Shown: positions 60,940 to 64,000 of the stretch, one piece after another
How the letters are laid out: every line of letters starts with the position of its first letter
Position numbering within the stretch: the stretch's first letter is position 1
Origin: Pseudomonadota bacterium
Lineage (GTDB): Bacteria; Pseudomonadota; Alphaproteobacteria; Sphingomonadales; Sphingomonadaceae
Assembly (NCBI GenBank): GCA_021849075.1
Contig: JAJZTH010000009.1
Location: forward strand, 1-64,000
Reading direction: 5' to 3'
DNA: 64,000 nucleotides
Translations under genes and position numbers: made by a program
The notes under the pieces: model-generated
Told to the model about the DNA's origin: nothing
Databases searched by the model: none
What the model saw: only the letters and a program-made list of their open reading frames with translations

Positions 60940-62115
60940 ATGCTGCTCAACTTCCTCGACGCGCTGCGCGCCGCCGGCATCAACGCCAGCATCAAGGAGC
61001 ATCTGCTGCTGCTCGAAGCGCTCGACCGGGACGTCATCGCCCGCACGCCGCAGGATTTCTATTATCTCGCCCGCGCGACCTATGTGAAGGATGAAGGGCT
61101 GCTCGACCGCTTCGATCAGGTCTTTGCCAAAATATTCAAGGGCGTGCTCGATCAGGACAGGGTCGAAGCGGACATACCCGAGGAATGGCTGCGCCTCGTC
61201 GCCGAAAAATATCTGAGCGCCGAAGAGATGGAGAAGATCAAGTCGATCGGCGACTGGGACGAGATCATGAAGACGTTGAAGGAGCGGCTGGAGGAACAGA
61301 AAGGGCGGCATCAGGGCGGCAATAAATGGATCGGCACCGGCGGCACCTCTCCCTTCGGCCATGGCGGCTATAATCCCGAAGGCGTCCGCATCGGCGGGGA
61401 AAGCCGCCACAAGCGCGCGATCAAAGTCTGGGAAAAGCGCGAATTCGCCAATCTCGACAACAGCAAGGAACTGGGCACCCGCAACATCAAGGTCGCGTTG
61501 CGCCGTCTGCGCCGCTTCGCGCGGGAGGGTGCGGCGGACGAACTGGACCTGGAAGCAACCATTCGCGGCACCGCGCGGCAGGGCTGGCTCGATATCCGCA
61601 TGCGGCCTGAACGCCATAATGCGGTGAAATTGCTGCTCTTCCTCGACGTCGGCGGATCGATGGACCCGTTCATTACCCTGTGCGAGGAACTCTTCTCCGC
61701 TGCGACCGGCGAATTCAAGAATCTGGAATTTTTCTACTTCCACAATTGCCTGTATGAAGGCGTGTGGAAGGATAATCGCCGCCGCTTTTCGGAGCGCACG
61801 CCAACCTGGGACATTCTCCACAAATATGGCCATGATTATAAGGTGATCTTCGTCGGCGACGCGGCGATGAGTCCCTATGAGATCAGCCATCCGGGCGGAT
61901 CGGTCGAACATATGAATGAGGAAGCCGGCGCCGTCTGGCTTCAGCGCGTCGTCCACACCTATCCCGCGGCCATCTGGCTTAACCCGGCCGCACAGGCGCA
62001 TTGGGGCTATAGCCAGTCGACCAGTATGATCCGCGACCTGATGAACGACCGCATGTACCCGCTCACCATCACAGGCATCGATGCCGCCATGCGGGAACTG
62101 ACGCGCAAACGATAA
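60940..62115 (+). CDS. VWA-domain protein (CoxE-like)
   Basis: This 391-residue protein has a helical N-terminus, a Gly-rich middle region (GGNKWIGTGGTSPFGHGG) and a von Willebrand A domain in the C-terminal half. The metal-ion motif reads LDVGGSMDPF. It resembles CoxE, which acts with a MoxR-type ATPase. The matching ATPase is at 56861, on the same strand, with three other genes between. AAAGGGA lies just before the ATG. It is divergent from the chemotaxis-type transducer. Confidence 0.87.
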   Translation: MLLNFLDALRAAGINASIKEHLLLLEALDRDVIARTPQDFYYLARATYVKDEGLLDRFDQVFAKIFKGVLDQDRVEADIPEEWLRLVAEKYLSAEEMEKIKSIGDWDEIMKTLKERLEEQKGRHQGGNKWIGTGGTSPFGHGGYNPEGVRIGGESRHKRAIKVWEKREFANLDNSKELGTRNIKVALRRLRRFAREGAADELDLEATIRGTARQGWLDIRMRPERHNAVKLLLFLDVGGSMDPFITLCEELFSAATGEFKNLEFFYFHNCLYEGVWKDNRRRFSERTPTWDILHKYGHDYKVIFVGDAAMSPYEISHPGGSVEHMNEEAGAVWLQRVVHTYPAAIWLNPAAQAHWGYSQSTSMIRDLMNDRMYPLTITGIDAAMRELTRKR

Positions 62116-62171
62116 GGCAAATATATCGGACGAGAAGGCAGCGCCAAATTCAGCGAAAACGGCACTTGCAC

Positions 62172-62248
62172 CCGTTCGCCCTGAGCGTGTCGAAGGGCCG
62201 TACGTCTTGAAGAACAAGACGGGGCTTCGACAGGCTCAGCCCGAACGG
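62172..62248. repeat. CCGTTCG...GAGCGTGTCGA repeat, copy 4
   Basis: CCGTTCGCCCTGAGCGTGTC and GACAGGCTCAGCCCGAACGG are inverted arms, with CGAAG/CTTCG and CGTCTTG/CAAGACG inside. It closely matches copy 2 at 32668. Confidence 0.85.
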
Positions 62249-62478
62249 TTCTCATTGAAGGCTCAATGCTCTGGTCCCCTCCCGTCTACGGAAGGGTCAT
62301 GAAGCTTACGTGCGCAGCGCGTCAGTCGAAGGGGGGTGGGCCATTGCGACGTCCAGCCCCCGCCAGACAATCCATCCCCCTTACATCTTGCGACAAAATC
62401 GACCCGGCTCTGGCACAATCCTGCGACAGGCGACTTCTACTCCTTGGTCCATCGAAAGAGGAAGAAGGAGAAGTCGCC
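62249..62478. other. Intergenic stretch with repeat debris
   Basis: The stretch contains CCCCTCCCGTCTACGGAAGG and GGGGGGTGGGCCATTGC, which resemble parts of the GC-rich repeats near 20410 and 51551. No gene is supported. The ORF extending across it in the track is an upstream overrun of the small gene at 62479. Confidence 0.5.
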
Positions 62479-62811
62479 ATGAACCGGATCACCACCCTGA
62501 TCGCCGCTGCCGCCGCCACGCTGGCCCTCGCCACCCCCATGGCCGCCAGCGCCGCCCCCTGGCAGACCATCAACGCACGTCAGGCGCGCATCGACGCCCG
62601 CATCGATCAGGGCGTGCGCTCGGGCGCGCTCAATCGCAACGAAGCCTATCGCCTGCGCGCCGATTTCCGCGCCCTGTCGGCCCGCGAAGCCGATTATCGC
62701 CGCTCTGGCGGCCTCAGCTATCGGGAGCGCGCCGACCTCGACCGCCGCTTCGACGCCTTGAGCGCGCGGGTGAAGGTGCAAAAGCATGATCGCCAGCATC
62801 GCGGCTGGTAA
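62479..62811 (+). CDS. Small exported protein, Arg-rich
   Basis: This 110-residue protein has a signal peptide (LIAAAAATLALATPMAASAA) and a short mature part rich in Arg, Ala and Asp (INARQARIDARIDQGVRSG and YRLRADFRALSAREADY), probably helical. I do not know its function. AAGGAG lies nine bases before the ATG. It is followed by a hairpin. Confidence 0.8.
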   Translation: MNRITTLIAAAAATLALATPMAASAAPWQTINARQARIDARIDQGVRSGALNRNEAYRLRADFRALSAREADYRRSGGLSYRERADLDRRFDALSARVKVQKHDRQHRGW

Positions 62812-62820
62812 GGTAAAAGG

Positions 62821-62847
62821 GCGGCCCGCTATCCTATAGCGGGCCGC
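62821..62847 (+). terminator. Hairpin after the small exported protein
   Basis: GCGGCCCGCTA at 62821-62831 pairs with TAGCGGGCCGC at 62837-62847. The tail CTTGC is a weak T run. Confidence 0.65.
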
Positions 62848-62931
62848 CTTGCTATGATGCGCATGCCCCCTTTCCGATAGGATCAGGCCCGCGCAACAAA
62901 ATGTCTGATCCGGCGGGAAATATGCGAAGTT

Positions 62932-62985
62932 AAAGCATTTTGAAGTCCTCTGGCACAGAGGACAGCTCGCAAAATGCGGAAACCA
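62932..62985. repeat. AGCATTTTGAAGTC palindromic repeat, second copy
   Basis: The sequence matches the repeat at 123-177, with AGCATTTTGAAGTC at the left and GCTCGCAAAATGCGG at the right. The stem reads GTCCTCTG/CAGAGGAC here against GTCATCTG/CAGATGAC there, so paired positions changed together. Confidence 0.85.
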
Positions 62986-62992
62986 AAAGGCG

Positions 62993-64000
62993 TTAAGCTT
63001 GGAACAATGCTCCGCCCGTCATCGCTTCGGGCACGCCGGTCGTGCCCGGAAAGCTGATCGGCAGTTCTTTCAGATGCCGCACCGCCATATAGGCGAAACC
63101 CTGCGCCTCCAGCGCATCGCCATCCCATCCCAAAGCGTCGACGCTCAACACTTCGGCCCCTGTCCGCTCCGCCAGCATCGCCATCAGCGTCGCGTTATGC
63201 CGCCCGCCGCCCGCGACATGGATTTGCGCCGGCCGCTCCGGCAAATGCTCCACGCCGCGCGCCACCGCCGCCGCGGTGAAGGCCGTCAGCGTCGCCGCGC
63301 CATCCTCCAGGCTCAGGCCCTGCGCCGCCGCTATGCTGAATTGTTCGCGATCGATGCTCTTGGGCGGCGGCGCTGCAAACCACGGATCGGCCATCATCGC
63401 CGCCAGCCGCGCTTCATCCACCTTGCCGCGCGCCGCACACGCCCCACCCGCATCATAGGCCGCGTCGCCATGGGTCTGCATCCAGTTGTCGATCAGCCCG
63501 CTCGCCATGCCGGTGTCGAACGCGATCAGCGTGCCGTCCGACCCGATAAAGGTGATGTTCGCCACCCCGCCCAGGTTCAGCACCCCCGCCGGCTTTACCA
63601 GCCCATCGGCCAGCGCCCGGTGATAGACAGGCATCAGCGGCGCGCCCTGCCCGCCAGCGGCCACATCCGCGCTGCGCAGGTCTGCGACGACATCGATGCC
63701 GAACGCCCCGGCCAGTCCCGCGCCATCGCCAATCTGCCAGGTCCATCCCCATTCGGGCCGGTGCGCCACGGTATGGCCGTGAAAGCCGATCACGCCCACA
63801 TCCTGCGCAATATGCCCGCTGCGCCCCAGCAGGTCGGCCACCGCCTGCACATGCCGTTCGGTCAGTTCCGCCTCGACCGACGCGATCAGCGGTTCAAAAC
63901 CGGGCTTCTCCATCCCCATCGCCCGCTGGCACGCTTCGGCCAACCGCAGGCGGAAACCGTCATCATATGCCATGGCATGGAAAGCGACCGGCGTCACCAC
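62993..64000 (-). CDS. anmK: Anhydro-N-acetylmuramic acid kinase, N-terminus cut by window end
   Basis: The 335 residues visible cover most of AnmK, which phosphorylates and opens 1,6-anhydro-N-acetylmuramic acid during peptidoglycan recycling. Seen are GFHGHTVAHRPEWGWTWQIG, VVADLRSADVAAGGQGAPL, VLNLGGVANITFIG and HVAGGGRHN. The N-terminal ATP-site segment is outside the window, so the gene continues beyond base 64000. The ORF start in the track at 64000 is only the window edge. Confidence 0.93.
   Translation of the reverse strand: MVTPVAFHAMAYDDGFRLRLAEACQRAMGMEKPGFEPLIASVEAELTERHVQAVADLLGRSGHIAQDVGVIGFHGHTVAHRPEWGWTWQIGDGAGLAGAFGIDVVADLRSADVAAGGQGAPLMPVYHRALADGLVKPAGVLNLGGVANITFIGSDGTLIAFDTGMASGLIDNWMQTHGDAAYDAGGACAARGKVDEARLAAMMADPWFAAPPPKSIDREQFSIAAAQGLSLEDGAATLTAFTAAAVARGVEHLPERPAQIHVAGGGRHNATLMAMLAERTGAEVLSVDALGWDGDALEAQGFAYMAVRHLKELPISFPGTTGVPEAMTGGALFQA

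Overview
The window is chromosomal DNA from an alphaproteobacterium, most likely a sphingomonad (Sphingobium/Sphingomonas group). This rests on the high GC coding DNA, the long TonB-dependent receptor, a lipoyl-domain-E1beta pyruvate dehydrogenase subunit next to ftsB and eno, the greA-carB-carA-yqeY-dnaG-rpoD neighbourhood, and several families of palindromic intergenic repeats that I associate with this group. No rRNA or tRNA gene, CRISPR array or intact prophage was seen.

Layout. 1-740: 3' end of an IS630-type transposase followed by four abutting palindromic repeats. 741-9512: TonB receptor, a membrane diguanylate cyclase, an ACE-like M2 peptidase, an alpha/beta hydrolase, a VapBC toxin-antitoxin pair with a perfect palindromic operator, and asd. 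9625-16701: S9 dipeptidyl peptidase, a divergent LysR/SDR pair, an L,D-transpeptidase with a small lipoprotein, and serB. 16700-25891: miaA, whose start codon overlaps that of serB, then branched-chain amino acid synthesis (ilvB, an unknown gene, ilvN, ilvC), a CDP-alcohol phosphatidyltransferase, two YceI proteins, and leuA preceded by a leucine-rich leader peptide. 26008-34000: M20 peptidase, DAACS symporter, a degenerate GGDEF protein followed by a duplicated symporter tail, a low-GC orphan gene, trmFO, an EF-hand protein and a squalene/phytoene-synthase-like protein.

34092-37368 is a three-gene Tad-like operon (a VWA TadG-like protein and two TadE-like proteins) with ATGA junctions throughout. 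37485-41831 holds pdhA-pdhB, ftsB and eno. 42058-44402 holds a run of small Ala/Lys-rich or membrane-anchored proteins (DUF883/holin-like) and a DUF4170 protein. 44499-50927 reads leftward as carA, an RraB-like gene, a lipoprotein gene, carB, then greA and a rhomboid protease; the first four overlap end to end. 51082-55952 reads rightward as yqeY, a DUF559 endonuclease gene between 40-bp inverted repeats, dnaG and rpoD. 56107-64000 holds a MoxR ATPase and a VWA partner separated by unrelated genes, a soluble chemotaxis-type transducer, small periplasmic proteins, and the truncated anmK.

The most unusual observations are: the DUF559 gene bracketed by long inverted repeats, one of which supplies the ribosome binding site of dnaG; the probable leucine attenuator before leuA; the relic of a second symporter gene behind the degenerate GGDEF gene; the fully coupled carA-rraB-lipoprotein-carB chain; and two distant copies of a palindromic repeat that show compensatory base changes in the stem. 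I did not see one convincing multi-gene system of a wholly new kind.
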